From assembly GCA_012839295.1 (NCBI GenBank), contig DUNO01000018.1, positions 1 to 62,927 on the forward strand: a stretch of DNA of 62,927 nucleotides, read 5' to 3'. Shown one piece after another: positions 44,366 through 53,662 of this stretch (within the stretch, counting starts at the first letter, position 1; each line of letters starts with the position of its first letter). The DNA comes from Clostridiales bacterium (GTDB lineage: Bacteria > Bacillota > Clostridia > Lachnospirales > Lachnospiraceae). A program made the translations under genes and the position numbers. The notes below the pieces were generated by a model. That model did not search any database. It was given only the letters and a program-made list of their open reading frames with translations, and was not told the DNA's origin.

Positions 44366-45367
44366 CTACTGTACAAACTCATCCACATTATCCTCCGTCA
44401 GTATCTGTATCGGTGTTTTATACCACGGCCTCAGCTCCTCCCCCTCCATGGCCCTGACAGCACAATAGACACTGTATTTTCCCTCATATTCTGCGGACTG
44501 GGTTACAATGCCGGATATTTTATGATCCTTTAATGCCTGTATATATTCCTCATCTTCACCAATTCCGATCAGGCGGATCTGGTTTTCCTTTCCCAGATCC
44601 ACCATCGCCTCATAGGCTCCCAGGGCCATATTACTGTCATGGCAGTAAATCACGTCCAGATCGTCATTCATCCTGATTAAATCATAGGCTGCCAGATAGG
44701 ATTTTTCTCTGTTCCACTGCCCGCAGGTTATCCCAACCACTTCAATTTCCGGCTGCAGCTTGACTACGTCATAAAAGGCCTCTGTTCTGTATATCGCCGG
44801 GTCGCTGCCCGGAGCTCCCTCAATAATGCCGACCTTTCCACCTGCTTCACCCAACAGGTCCATAAGAAGCTCTGCCGCAAGCGCTCCTTCCTCGGACATG
44901 CTGGCACCAACATAGGTGTCAATATATTCTGTAGATACCTGATCTAATTTCATATTGAGATTGATGACCGGGATTCCTGCTTTCTTTGCCGCTTTTACAG
45001 AGCCCAGCATGGATTTAGAATTGATCGGACAAAGAATGATTGCATCCACCTCCTGGTCAATCATCTCCTTTAGCTGCTCCTGCTGTAATTCCGCATTCCA
45101 ATCCGCGTAATGCAGTTCTACCTTTACCCTTTTCTCTTCTGCCGCCTCTTTGATATACTTATCCAGACGCACCAGATATTCTGAATCCCCTGAAGCCAAG
45201 GCGACACCAATTACCCGTTCCCTGGCGCCTCTTTTTTCTTCGGTGGTTCTGGCTTCCTTTGCCACAGCTGTTTCTTCATCCATTTGAATGGAATGCATGG
45301 CTATGATAATTCCCACCAATACTGCCATTATCAGCACCCCATAAAAAAATATCCTGCTCTTTGTCAT
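44366..45367 (-). CDS. Membrane-anchored sugar-binding protein associated with the sensor kinase
   Basis: A 333-residue type I periplasmic-binding-fold protein. The N-terminus (RIFFYGVLIMAVLVGIIIAMHS) is a single hydrophobic helix without lipobox, so it is probably anchored by an uncleaved signal segment. The core has VIGVALASGDSEYLVRL, DAIILCPINSKSMLGSVKAAKKAGIPVINLN and IGIGEDEEYIQALKDHKI. It is encoded directly after the YesM kinase and before a terminator, not with the transporter. It likely presents the sugar to the kinase. Confidence 0.82.
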   Translation of the reverse strand: MTKSRIFFYGVLIMAVLVGIIIAMHSIQMDEETAVAKEARTTEEKRGARERVIGVALASGDSEYLVRLDKYIKEAAEEKRVKVELHYADWNAELQQEQLKEMIDQEVDAIILCPINSKSMLGSVKAAKKAGIPVINLNMKLDQVSTEYIDTYVGASMSEEGALAAELLMDLLGEAGGKVGIIEGAPGSDPAIYRTEAFYDVVKLQPEIEVVGITCGQWNREKSYLAAYDLIRMNDDLDVIYCHDSNMALGAYEAMVDLGKENQIRLIGIGEDEEYIQALKDHKISGIVTQSAEYEGKYSVYCAVRAMEGEELRPWYKTPIQILTEDNVDEFVQ

Positions 45368-45388
45368 ATCAATACCCTCTAAGTTCTT

Positions 45389-47173
45389 CTATTCCTTAGG
45401 TGCCGGAATGGATATCACTACTGTTGTTCCCTTGTTTATTTCAGAGCTAATACTGACTCCGTAAGGATTGCCAAAATACATTTTGATCCGCTCATTCACA
45501 TTCTTAAATCCGATGCCTGAGCCTTTTTTTCCGCTCGGTTCAATTTTCCCGCTTAGCAAGGCGCTGCACTGGTCCTCGCTCATACCGATCCCATCATCCT
45601 CTACCTTAAGGCGGACCATGTCCTCTTCCTGATAAGCACGGATGGATATCCTTCCTTTTCCCTTTTTCTCCTTAATTCCGTGGTAGATACTATTTTCAAC
45701 AATTGGCTGCAGGATGAGCTTGATGATCCTGTATTTCCTGATGCTATCCTGCACCTCGATGGAATAATCAAATTTGTTCACATAGCGCATGCTTTGGATG
45801 ATCAGATAATTTTTTACATGCTCCAGCTCCTCCTCTATGGTGAACATCTCCTTCCCCTGGTTTAAAGACAGCCGGAACAGCTTTGCCAGTGCCTCCGTCA
45901 TGGGCACCACATGGTCATCCTTGATTTCAGCCATCCAAATAATGGAATCCAGGGTATTATACAAAAAGTGGGGATTGATCTGCCCCTGCAATGCCTGCAA
46001 TTCCAGCTTCCGTTTTTCCTCCTGGTCGTTAATGATTTTCTCCTCCAGATTCTGCACCCGCTCAATCATATGATTAAAGCTTGTGGTTAAATCACCGATC
46101 TCATCCTTTCGGGGCGTCAGTTCAATCAGCTCCAGATTCCCCTTATCAATGGTATCCACCTGCTTTTGCAGGCGCGAGATGGGATTAACAATATTGGTCA
46201 TCATTACTTCCAGCAGGATCAGGGTAATGGATAGGATAATGATAAATACCCCTATAATCAATTTTACCGTATTCACCAAGGATCCCTGCAAAGTATCTAC
46301 CGGTGTCAGCATCATAACAATCCAGCCGGTTTTTCCCATCTGGTTATATACAATCTGATATTCCTTACCGGCAACGGTATAAATCAGACTTTCCCTTGCC
46401 CCTGAATTGATTGTTCCTAATAATTTATCTGACAGTTCCAAGGAGAGGGCCTTTTCATTCCTTGCACCGGAGTCCTGCTCATAAATCGGATGTCCCTCCT
46501 CATTAATGACACAGATCTTTCCCTCGGATTCATGAAAAATCCCATCGCAGATCTCCCTGATCCGGTTTAAGTTCACGTCAATCAAAATAACTCCCAGGAA
46601 GGAACCGTCCTTATAATTTCTTATCATCCTGCTGATAGAAACCGTATCATCCGTGTTTCCAAGCAAAAAGGAGTGCTGCTGGGGTCCTGTTACCTTCACT
46701 TTATTTGGATCATTGATTGCATCACTATACCAGGGATATTTCCTGAAATTATCCACCACATATTGGTAGGAATACATTGTCTTATACAACAATAGCCGTT
46801 TTCGTCCAAAAATCATAATGGAGGAAACGTCGATCCGGTTATTTATTTCATATCCGAACAGCTTCGAATTTATTTCATAGTCGTGAACACTTTTCTTATT
46901 AGAAAAATCCCCATAGCCAGTCTCATTTTCTATTTCTTCAATCAGATAGTTTTGAAGATAGTAATTGTAATTTGCACTGATCGCTATGGAATCCAGTTCA
47001 TCAATATAATTATCCAAATAGGTCACCGTATTCTTCACTATTTTCTGGGAATAAGTGACATTGTCCTTTAATAGCTTCTCATTATACACATAAATAAAGG
47101 AGAACAAAAAGATAATCATACTAAAGCCAATAATGACTGACGTCCATAATAAGGTCCTATTCTTAATCTTCAC
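45389..47173 (-). CDS. YesM-type sensor histidine kinase
   Basis: A 594-residue sensor kinase. Transmembrane segments near residues 8-30 and 300-322 flank a large extracytoplasmic region that resembles a Cache-type sensor. A HAMP-like segment (NPISRLQKQVDTIDKGNLEL) follows. The phospho-His is in QINPHFLYNTLDSIIWMAE, and DDGIGMSEDQC and KGSGIGFKNVNERI bind ATP. The start is GTG inside the stop of the regulator gene (CAGTGA), with AAGGAG before it. It controls the second sugar operon with the following binding protein. Confidence 0.88.
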   Translation of the reverse strand: MKIKNRTLLWTSVIIGFSMIIFLFSFIYVYNEKLLKDNVTYSQKIVKNTVTYLDNYIDELDSIAISANYNYYLQNYLIEEIENETGYGDFSNKKSVHDYEINSKLFGYEINNRIDVSSIMIFGRKRLLLYKTMYSYQYVVDNFRKYPWYSDAINDPNKVKVTGPQQHSFLLGNTDDTVSISRMIRNYKDGSFLGVILIDVNLNRIREICDGIFHESEGKICVINEEGHPIYEQDSGARNEKALSLELSDKLLGTINSGARESLIYTVAGKEYQIVYNQMGKTGWIVMMLTPVDTLQGSLVNTVKLIIGVFIIILSITLILLEVMMTNIVNPISRLQKQVDTIDKGNLELIELTPRKDEIGDLTTSFNHMIERVQNLEEKIINDQEEKRKLELQALQGQINPHFLYNTLDSIIWMAEIKDDHVVPMTEALAKLFRLSLNQGKEMFTIEEELEHVKNYLIIQSMRYVNKFDYSIEVQDSIRKYRIIKLILQPIVENSIYHGIKEKKGKGRISIRAYQEEDMVRLKVEDDGIGMSEDQCSALLSGKIEPSGKKGSGIGFKNVNERIKMYFGNPYGVSISSEINKGTTVVISIPAPKE

Positions 47174-48774
47174 TGCTCCTTCACGTACCTTTCCCGGTAT
47201 TCAGAAGGGGAAACACCCACACTTTTCTTAAATGCCGTGCTAAAATAATGGGCATTTGAAAAGCCTGTTTCAAAGGCTATTTCATAGGCCAGTTTATCCG
47301 TTGTTTTTAATAATGCCTTTGCTTTCTTAATCCGTACCGCGGTCAGATATTTTATAAAGTTCATGCCGGCTTCCTTTTTGAATAACGCGCACAAATATCC
47401 CGTGCTGACTCCTGCATAACCCGCAGCCGTCTTCAAGGAAAGTCCCTCATCCGAATAGTTTTCCTCCACATAATCCTGAAGCTTTTTTAAAATTGATTTG
47501 GTATTGGTATTCTGTATGGCCTGCAGCTCTTTTGAAGCCTCGACAGCAAATTCTAATACCACCTGCAGTTCATGTTCGAAGGCCTGGAGATTTTGTATGT
47601 CCTGGAATAAATTCATCCCATGCTGCCAGGTCTCCTTGGACAACAGCTTTATTTCGGATAATTCCTTTAGGATCGATACGATGATTTCGATGCTGATCAT
47701 CTTAAGGTTGGTAACAGAGATATTCTTTTCCCTGAATATTTTATATTTGATTTTGTCAAAAACCTTAATAATATCCGATCTGGTCAAAAATTTAACCGCG
47801 TAAATCAATTCGGTTATCTCATAAGCCGGGTAGTAAAATAACTTTTCAACATGCTCCACGTCTAAAATGTCATACACCTCTTTACTTCCCAGGGAATATT
47901 TACACTCCATGGCTTTTTCTGCCTGGGAAAAGGATTTATTCAGTTCGTCCGGTTGATTTACCACCCCGCCCAGAGAACATGTGACCTCCAGGCTGATGGT
48001 GGACAGGATCGTCTTCTGGATCACCTGCATGGTATCATATACGACCGAATGGATATCTTCTATACTCTCTTCAAACTGAAACAGAATCAATACTCTGTCA
48101 TAGCCGTCATCAAAGATATAGTGCGTATCCCCAATCACATCCCTGGAGATATTTTTCACCGCAAAAATCAGCACCTCTATTTCGTCATTATTTATTTCAT
48201 TAAAATCCGGTTCAATAATACACACAATATAATTTCCGCAGAGAAAATTTATCTCAAGGCTCCTGGTTCTTTTAATACATTTTTCTTTATCTGATTCTTG
48301 AAGACAGATCAGGGAGTACAGCGCATTTTCCCTAAGCTCGGGAATGGATTGGTAGAGCTGGCTCCTGATTTTTGATATGTAATTTTTCTGCTCCACCGCA
48401 AAATTTAACTGTATGCATATTTTCTTCATCTCTTCATAAAGGGTAGCTGCACCCACAGGCTTTAAAATATAGTTCTTAACCCCATAATTAATTGCTTTTT
48501 GGGCATATTCAAATTCACCATACCCGGTTAAAATCACGGTATAGATCTCGGGATAATCCTGATATAAGATCCGTGACAGCTCAATGCCATCAATAAAGGG
48601 CATGGCAATATCCGTAATCACCAGATCGACTCTTTCCTTTTCCAGAATGTTTAACGCATCCTGTCCATCCTCTGCCTGCAATATTCTGGATAATCCAATT
48701 GACTCCCAGTCTATCATTTTTGACATTGCATTCCTGACTAACTCCTCATCATCCACAATCAATAATGTATACAT
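47170..48774 (-). CDS. YesN-type response regulator with AraC domain
   Basis: A 534-residue regulator. The receiver domain has IVDDEELVRNAM, phospho-acceptor Asp in DLVITDIAMP and Lys in YILKPVG. A central region of about 290 residues follows, then an AraC domain with LKTAAGYAGVSTGYLCALFKK and AYEIAFETGFSNAHYFSTAFKK. It is the first gene of the sensor transcript and overlaps the kinase by 4 bp. Its likely targets are the transporter, URO-D and rhaM genes downstream of the terminator. Confidence 0.88.
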   Translation of the reverse strand: MYTLLIVDDEELVRNAMSKMIDWESIGLSRILQAEDGQDALNILEKERVDLVITDIAMPFIDGIELSRILYQDYPEIYTVILTGYGEFEYAQKAINYGVKNYILKPVGAATLYEEMKKICIQLNFAVEQKNYISKIRSQLYQSIPELRENALYSLICLQESDKEKCIKRTRSLEINFLCGNYIVCIIEPDFNEINNDEIEVLIFAVKNISRDVIGDTHYIFDDGYDRVLILFQFEESIEDIHSVVYDTMQVIQKTILSTISLEVTCSLGGVVNQPDELNKSFSQAEKAMECKYSLGSKEVYDILDVEHVEKLFYYPAYEITELIYAVKFLTRSDIIKVFDKIKYKIFREKNISVTNLKMISIEIIVSILKELSEIKLLSKETWQHGMNLFQDIQNLQAFEHELQVVLEFAVEASKELQAIQNTNTKSILKKLQDYVEENYSDEGLSLKTAAGYAGVSTGYLCALFKKEAGMNFIKYLTAVRIKKAKALLKTTDKLAYEIAFETGFSNAHYFSTAFKKSVGVSPSEYRERYVKEQ

Positions 48775-49200
48775 GCTCCACCGACCCGCTCCCTCGTATT
48801 AAATGCAATCCACAGCTTCCCCAAGCTGCGGATAATCCTGCTTCTTCAATTATCTACCAGTTCAAACCGTAATGCAATTTCTACTATAGTGTTCCTGCCT
48901 ATAAAGATACTACCACAAACAATCATAATTTCAAATCAAAACCTGCAAGCCAAATTATATCTCCAGACCCCATACACAAATAATAAATCTAATGGAAATT
49001 TTTGGTTCCCAAGGATTTGTAACATTCTTTTGGAGTAAGCTTCTCGTCTTATCCATTATGGCACCGGCACCGCAGTGGCTGACCGTGATGAATAATTCAG
49101 GTTAAATATTCAAATAATTTAAATAGCTTACGGGAATAGAATATTTTATTTTGGAAAATAATCAACTGATACAAACATTTTGGTGAAAGAGGCACAGAAA
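48775..49200. promoter_or_regulatory. Divergent intergenic region between YesN-type regulator and YfhO genes
   Basis: About 426 nt, AT-rich. It contains a hairpin, CAGCTT/AAGCTG with flanking pairs (48809-48832), just upstream of the regulator start. The remainder presumably holds promoters for both directions, but no clear consensus pair was found. No small open reading frame with a ribosome binding site was recognised here. Confidence 0.4.
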
Positions 49201-51873
49201 GTGAAGAAACCGCTAATTAAAAATACTTATTTAATATATACCTTGTCCTTTTTACTCTTACTGCCAATTGTATTTCTACCCTTTATTCTGGAAGGCAGAT
49301 CCTTTGTATGGCATGAAGACGGCCTATACCAACACTATCCCTTGCTTCAATATTATGGGAAGTTATTAAGGGGACTACTGGCAGGACAAGGCTTTCCCAT
49401 GGTCGACTATAAGCTGGGATTAGGGTTTGATACAATAACAACCATTCATTATTATGCGCTGGGAGATCCAATTGCCCTGTTAACGGTATTTATGACCCTG
49501 GAAAATGGAGCTGCTTTATATAATATACTGATTTTACTTCGGTTTTACCTGGTTGGGATCAGCTTCATCCTATTCTGCCGTTATTGGGGAAAGAAGGGCC
49601 TGGGAGTTAGTCTTGGTGCTTTACTATATACCTTTTGCGGTTATGCATATTTTGCCGGACTAAGACATCCCTTTTTCTTGAATCCTATGATTTATTTGCC
49701 TCTTATCTTACTGGGATTAGAAAAAGTACTCCGTAAGCAAAAGCCCTATCTGCTAATAATTATGGTATTCATCACTACGATGAGTAATTTCTATTTTTTT
49801 TATATGCTTTCGATCATAGCGGTGGTCTATGTGATATTCCGTTATTTTTATGTTTACTATAAAAGTGAGAAGAACATTTTTGCAGGTTTTTTAACTACCG
49901 GCTTGAGGACAGGGGGGTATTATTTACTTGGCGTAGCTATGGCCGGCATTCTATTGATACCCATGGTATATGCCTTTTTACAAAATGGCAGATTAAGCAG
50001 CAAACCGGAATTGGCAACAGGCTTCTTTCATTACGACAAAGACTACTATATTCATCTTGTGCAGGCAATGTTTGTACCCGGGGTTAAATTAGGCTATTGG
50101 GTTGTCTTAGCATTTTCCTCCGTGGCTATCATAAGTATAGCGATTTTATTTTGTAATAGAAAGTACCGGCAGCTGCAGATTATTTTTTTATTATGCTTTC
50201 TTGGGCTGCTGATACCTTCTTTTGGATATTTCATGAACGGATTTGCGTATTTGGCAAATCGTTGGGTGTTTTTAATCAGCTTTTTAATTGCTATTACATT
50301 TACGGTGACCTATGATAAGCTATTTCAATTGGAAAGGAAGGAAAAGCTGGTATTATTAAGCGGCCTTATCATTTATGGGATATCAGCCTTTCTCATATCC
50401 TCTGAAAAAGAGGTGGAATATGAGTTTATTATAATATTTATTGTGATTACATCAGTAATAATCCTTCAGCTAAGATGGTTCAAGGGTAATATCCTATTAC
50501 AAAAAGCAACCTTATACGTGCTTGTACTTTTTACTCTTGGCTTTAATGCTTATCTATTGTATTCCAGTGATTATAATAATTATGTAGACCGGTTTATTGA
50601 TCAAAATAAAGTTAATTCCTTTTCTGAAAAAGGAGCGTTGTCCTTAATTCCGGAAATTAAGGATAATTCCTTTTACCGAATTGAAACTTATGGTGAAAAT
50701 ATACTGAACGACTCTATTAGAATTGGTTTTAACGAAGTAGCGGGATATTATAGTATCATGGATGGTGATATTGCATCTTATTTTAAAGACCTGGAATTAT
50801 TGAACCAAAGATCTGCATTTCGTTTTGATAATTTGGATAACCGAACCATATTGGACGAGCTTGAAAATGTAAAATATTTTGCGACCACTGATAAAAAGGC
50901 CGCTCCATTTGGCTTTCAGTTAATAAATGAAACCAAAAAAGATAATATTAACTTTTATCTTTTTGAAAATCAATATTCTTTACCACTTGGATATGTTTAT
51001 GATAACTACATGCTGGAAGAAGAATATAGCAAATTAACATCTTTAGAAAAGCAGTCGGCAGCGATGGATGCTGTTATTCTCAAGAAGGAAAGTGATTATG
51101 CGAAAAAAATAAATAGTAACAACGAGTTTGGGGTTGAGAAATTAGATGTTAATATCATTCCAGATAAAAATGTTGTAATTAATAATGATAAAATCCGGGT
51201 AAAAAAAGCAGAAGCAGAGATAGTATTAGAGTTCAAAAGTAATCCCAATACGGAAACTTACGTCAGGTTCGATAATCTAAAAATTAAAAGCGGCCATGAT
51301 AAAACTATTACTATCAGGGTAGAAGGAAAAAATGGAGTAACGAAAAGGGTAATTGTAAGGAATGAATATAATTTGTTCTACTTTGGCAAACAGGATTATC
51401 TTGTTAACCTGGGATATTACGAGGATGGAGAAACAAAGGCTACAATAACCTTTGGGGGATCCCAAACACTTTATTGCGATAATATTGAAGTCTATAGCCT
51501 GGATATGAATTATTACAAAGCCAAGGCCGAAGAATTAGGGAAGTATTCCTTAACTGAAGCCAAGGTAGGGAATAATTCCATTCAAGGAGATATCAACTTA
51601 GGACAAAAGGGGATTATGGTTTTTAGCATACCGTACAGTTCCGGGTGGAAAGCATATGTGGACGGTAAAATAACAGAAATCTTTAGAGGAAATATTATGA
51701 ATATGGCAATTCCTTTACCGGAAGGGGAGCATCATATCACGTTAATATATGAAACCCCCTATTTAAAAGTGGGAAGCATGGTATCGGCGGTTGCCTTTCT
51801 TATCTTCTTAGGAATAGTAATTTGTAATAAGAAAAACATCAAAGCGGCAAAATCTATCAATCAGGACTATTAG
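49201..51873 (+). CDS. YfhO-family membrane glycosyltransferase-like protein
   Basis: About 890 residues. The first 430 hold around 12-14 transmembrane segments, with the typical early motifs EGRSFVWHEDGLYQHYPLL and LLYTFCGYAYFAGLRHPFFLNPM. A long extracytoplasmic part follows, and a final membrane segment lies near the C-terminus. GTG at 49201 is preferred because AAAGAGG lies eight bases before it. In Bacillus the homologous protein works with a GT2 enzyme to glycosylate lipoteichoic acid from a lipid-linked sugar. The two following genes match those partners. Confidence 0.82.
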   Translation: MKKPLIKNTYLIYTLSFLLLLPIVFLPFILEGRSFVWHEDGLYQHYPLLQYYGKLLRGLLAGQGFPMVDYKLGLGFDTITTIHYYALGDPIALLTVFMTLENGAALYNILILLRFYLVGISFILFCRYWGKKGLGVSLGALLYTFCGYAYFAGLRHPFFLNPMIYLPLILLGLEKVLRKQKPYLLIIMVFITTMSNFYFFYMLSIIAVVYVIFRYFYVYYKSEKNIFAGFLTTGLRTGGYYLLGVAMAGILLIPMVYAFLQNGRLSSKPELATGFFHYDKDYYIHLVQAMFVPGVKLGYWVVLAFSSVAIISIAILFCNRKYRQLQIIFLLCFLGLLIPSFGYFMNGFAYLANRWVFLISFLIAITFTVTYDKLFQLERKEKLVLLSGLIIYGISAFLISSEKEVEYEFIIIFIVITSVIILQLRWFKGNILLQKATLYVLVLFTLGFNAYLLYSSDYNNYVDRFIDQNKVNSFSEKGALSLIPEIKDNSFYRIETYGENILNDSIRIGFNEVAGYYSIMDGDIASYFKDLELLNQRSAFRFDNLDNRTILDELENVKYFATTDKKAAPFGFQLINETKKDNINFYLFENQYSLPLGYVYDNYMLEEEYSKLTSLEKQSAAMDAVILKKESDYAKKINSNNEFGVEKLDVNIIPDKNVVINNDKIRVKKAEAEIVLEFKSNPNTETYVRFDNLKIKSGHDKTITIRVEGKNGVTKRVIVRNEYNLFYFGKQDYLVNLGYYEDGETKATITFGGSQTLYCDNIEVYSLDMNYYKAKAEELGKYSLTEAKVGNNSIQGDINLGQKGIMVFSIPYSSGWKAYVDGKITEIFRGNIMNMAIPLPEGEHHITLIYETPYLKVGSMVSAVAFLIFLGIVICNKKNIKAAKSINQDY

Positions 51874-51892
51874 AAGGAAAGTGTGATTTACA

Positions 51893-52819
51893 GTGGAAAA
51901 GATATCTGTTGTAGTACCCTGCTTTAATGAACAGGAAGCATTACCTCTGTTTTATATTGAAATTTGCAAAGTGGCAGACTTGTTAAAACCCCTTGATTTT
52001 GAATTCATTTTTATAAGCGACGGTTCTAAGGATAATACCATCCAAATCATGAAAAAACTGAATGAACAGGATCCAAGGGTACACTATGTCTCATTTTCCA
52101 GAAATTTCGGAAAAGAAGCGGCAATCTATGCCGGCTTAAAGAAATCAACCGGCGATTATGTGGTATTGATGGATGTAGATCTCCAGGATCCGCCGTGTTT
52201 AATCAGTAAAATGTACGATAGCATAAAAAACGATGGCTATGACTGTGTTGCTACCCGAAGAGTAAATCGGGAAGGTGAGCCGAGGATCCGGTCTTTTTTC
52301 GCTAAATGCTTTTATAAGCTGATTAATCAGATATCGGATACTGAATTCGTTGACGGAGCGAGGGATTACCGCATGATGAAACGCCAGATGGTAGATGCGG
52401 TGCTGGAAATGTCCGAATACAACCGCTTTTCGAAGGGGATATTCAGCTGGGTCGGATTTGAGGTTAAGTGGCTGGAATATGTGAATGAGCAGCGTATTGC
52501 GGGAGAAACCAAATGGTCCTTCTGGAAATTATTCCTCTATTCCCTGGACGGAATTATCGCTTTCTCAACCGTTCCTTTGTCCATGGCATCCTATATGGGA
52601 ATTCTTCTCTGCTTTGTTGCGTTTGTACTGATCCTATTTATTATAGCGAAGACCCTGATATGGGGGGATCCTACCTCAGGCTGGCCATCCCTTATCTGTA
52701 TCATCAGCCTCATCGGCGGATTACAGATGCTGTGCATCGGAGTACTTGGCCACTATCTTTCCAGGACTTATCTGGAGACAAAGAAGAGGCCGATTTATAT
52801 CGTGAAGGAAGAAAAATGA
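51893..52819 (+). CDS. GT2 glycosyltransferase, undecaprenyl-phosphate sugar synthase (CsbB/GtrB-like)
   Basis: A 308-residue family 2 glycosyltransferase. The nucleotide-sugar site has VVVPCFNEQEALPLFY, DGSKDN and the metal-binding DVDLQDPP. The acceptor side has DGARDYRMMKRQ and NEQRIAGETKWSFWK. Two C-terminal transmembrane segments anchor it. It should move a sugar onto undecaprenyl phosphate at the inner membrane face. The start is GTG with AAGGAAAG upstream, and the gene follows the YfhO gene by 19 nt. Confidence 0.88.
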   Translation: MEKISVVVPCFNEQEALPLFYIEICKVADLLKPLDFEFIFISDGSKDNTIQIMKKLNEQDPRVHYVSFSRNFGKEAAIYAGLKKSTGDYVVLMDVDLQDPPCLISKMYDSIKNDGYDCVATRRVNREGEPRIRSFFAKCFYKLINQISDTEFVDGARDYRMMKRQMVDAVLEMSEYNRFSKGIFSWVGFEVKWLEYVNEQRIAGETKWSFWKLFLYSLDGIIAFSTVPLSMASYMGILLCFVAFVLILFIIAKTLIWGDPTSGWPSLICIISLIGGLQMLCIGVLGHYLSRTYLETKKRPIYIVKEEK

Positions 52820-52843
52820 GGATGAAGTGTAAAGAGGTAGCGT

Positions 52844-53263
52844 ATGTTTAAGAGCCTGTACCATAAATATAAAGAGATTATTTTATTCGCGTTCTTCGGC
52901 GGCCTCACGACCTTGGTTAATGTAGTGGCTTATTTCATCAGCTCAAGGCTGTGCCGCCTTAATGTAATTGCGGGTACAATGATAGCATGGGCCCTGGCCG
53001 TACTGTTTGCTTATATAACAAACCGAAAATATGTATTTCAAAGCAAAAATACTACGGTAAAATCAGTTACAATGGAATTCGGAGCATTCATCAGCAGCAG
53101 GCTTTTGACTGGATTATTAGATCTCGCTATCATGTATGTTTTCGTCAAACTATTGGATCAAAATGATGTGGTGATTAAGATAATTTCAAATATAATCATT
53201 ATAATTAGTAATTACCTGTTAAGCAGATTACTGGTTTTTAAGCAGCATCACACGAAGGATTGA
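52844..53263 (+). CDS. GtrA-family lipid-linked sugar flippase
   Basis: A 139-residue protein with four transmembrane helices and the family features FAFFGGLTTLVNVVAYF and AYITNRKYVFQSK. GtrA-type proteins are thought to flip undecaprenyl-phosphate sugars across the membrane. AAAGAGGT precedes the ATG. It completes a three-gene unit in which the sugar is loaded (GT2), flipped (GtrA) and transferred outside (YfhO). A terminator follows. Confidence 0.85.
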   Translation: MFKSLYHKYKEIILFAFFGGLTTLVNVVAYFISSRLCRLNVIAGTMIAWALAVLFAYITNRKYVFQSKNTTVKSVTMEFGAFISSRLLTGLLDLAIMYVFVKLLDQNDVVIKIISNIIIIISNYLLSRLLVFKQHHTKD

Positions 53264-53333
53264 AAAGCATGATATCCCGGCTCCTTTTTATCATATATCT
53301 GTGGATGCCAGGGTAAATGCCGTCGTGTAAAAC

Positions 53334-53380
53334 AGCCTCCTATCTGATAAACTGATACAGTAAATTAGATGGGAGGCTTT
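53334..53380. terminator. Bidirectional terminator between gtrA and the hydrogenase genes
   Basis: The arms AGCCTCC/GGAGGCT, extended by ATCT/AGAT, enclose a loop and lie between convergent genes. The plus strand ends in TTT and the minus strand in a short T-rich run. Confidence 0.6.
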
Positions 53381-53415
53381 CATGTTGACTATATTTATTC
53401 TTCTTTCAAGCTTTT

Positions 53416-53661
53416 TTACAGCTTACTCATAATCTTCCCTTCAAAAAACTCATTTAGCTTCTCCGGTTCGATCCTGAAGTTTTCTCCGTCCACAGATATG
53501 GAAACTCCTTTACACTCGCATTGCTTCATGCAAAAATATGCTTCCAGGTCTATGTTGTCATGCAATGCATGCTCTTCCACCAGCTGTTGTATGCCCTGTA
53601 CTACATTATAAGAGCCGTTTAAGTGGCAGGAGGTGCCGATACATACCCTTACTTCAACCAT
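53416..53661 (-). CDS. Thioredoxin-like [2Fe-2S] ferredoxin-domain protein
   Basis: About 81 residues. It has a NuoE/HydC-like thioredoxin fold with Cys ligands in CIGTSCHLNGS and CMKQCECKG. It lacks the helical N-terminal part of full HydC. The ATG at 53661 follows AAAGGAGCAGG and lies one base after the HydA stop. It is the last gene of the hydrogenase operon and may be an extra electron-transfer subunit. Confidence 0.8.
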   Translation of the reverse strand: MVEVRVCIGTSCHLNGSYNVVQGIQQLVEEHALHDNIDLEAYFCMKQCECKGVSISVDGENFRIEPEKLNEFFEGKIMSKL

Positions 53662-53662
53662 A

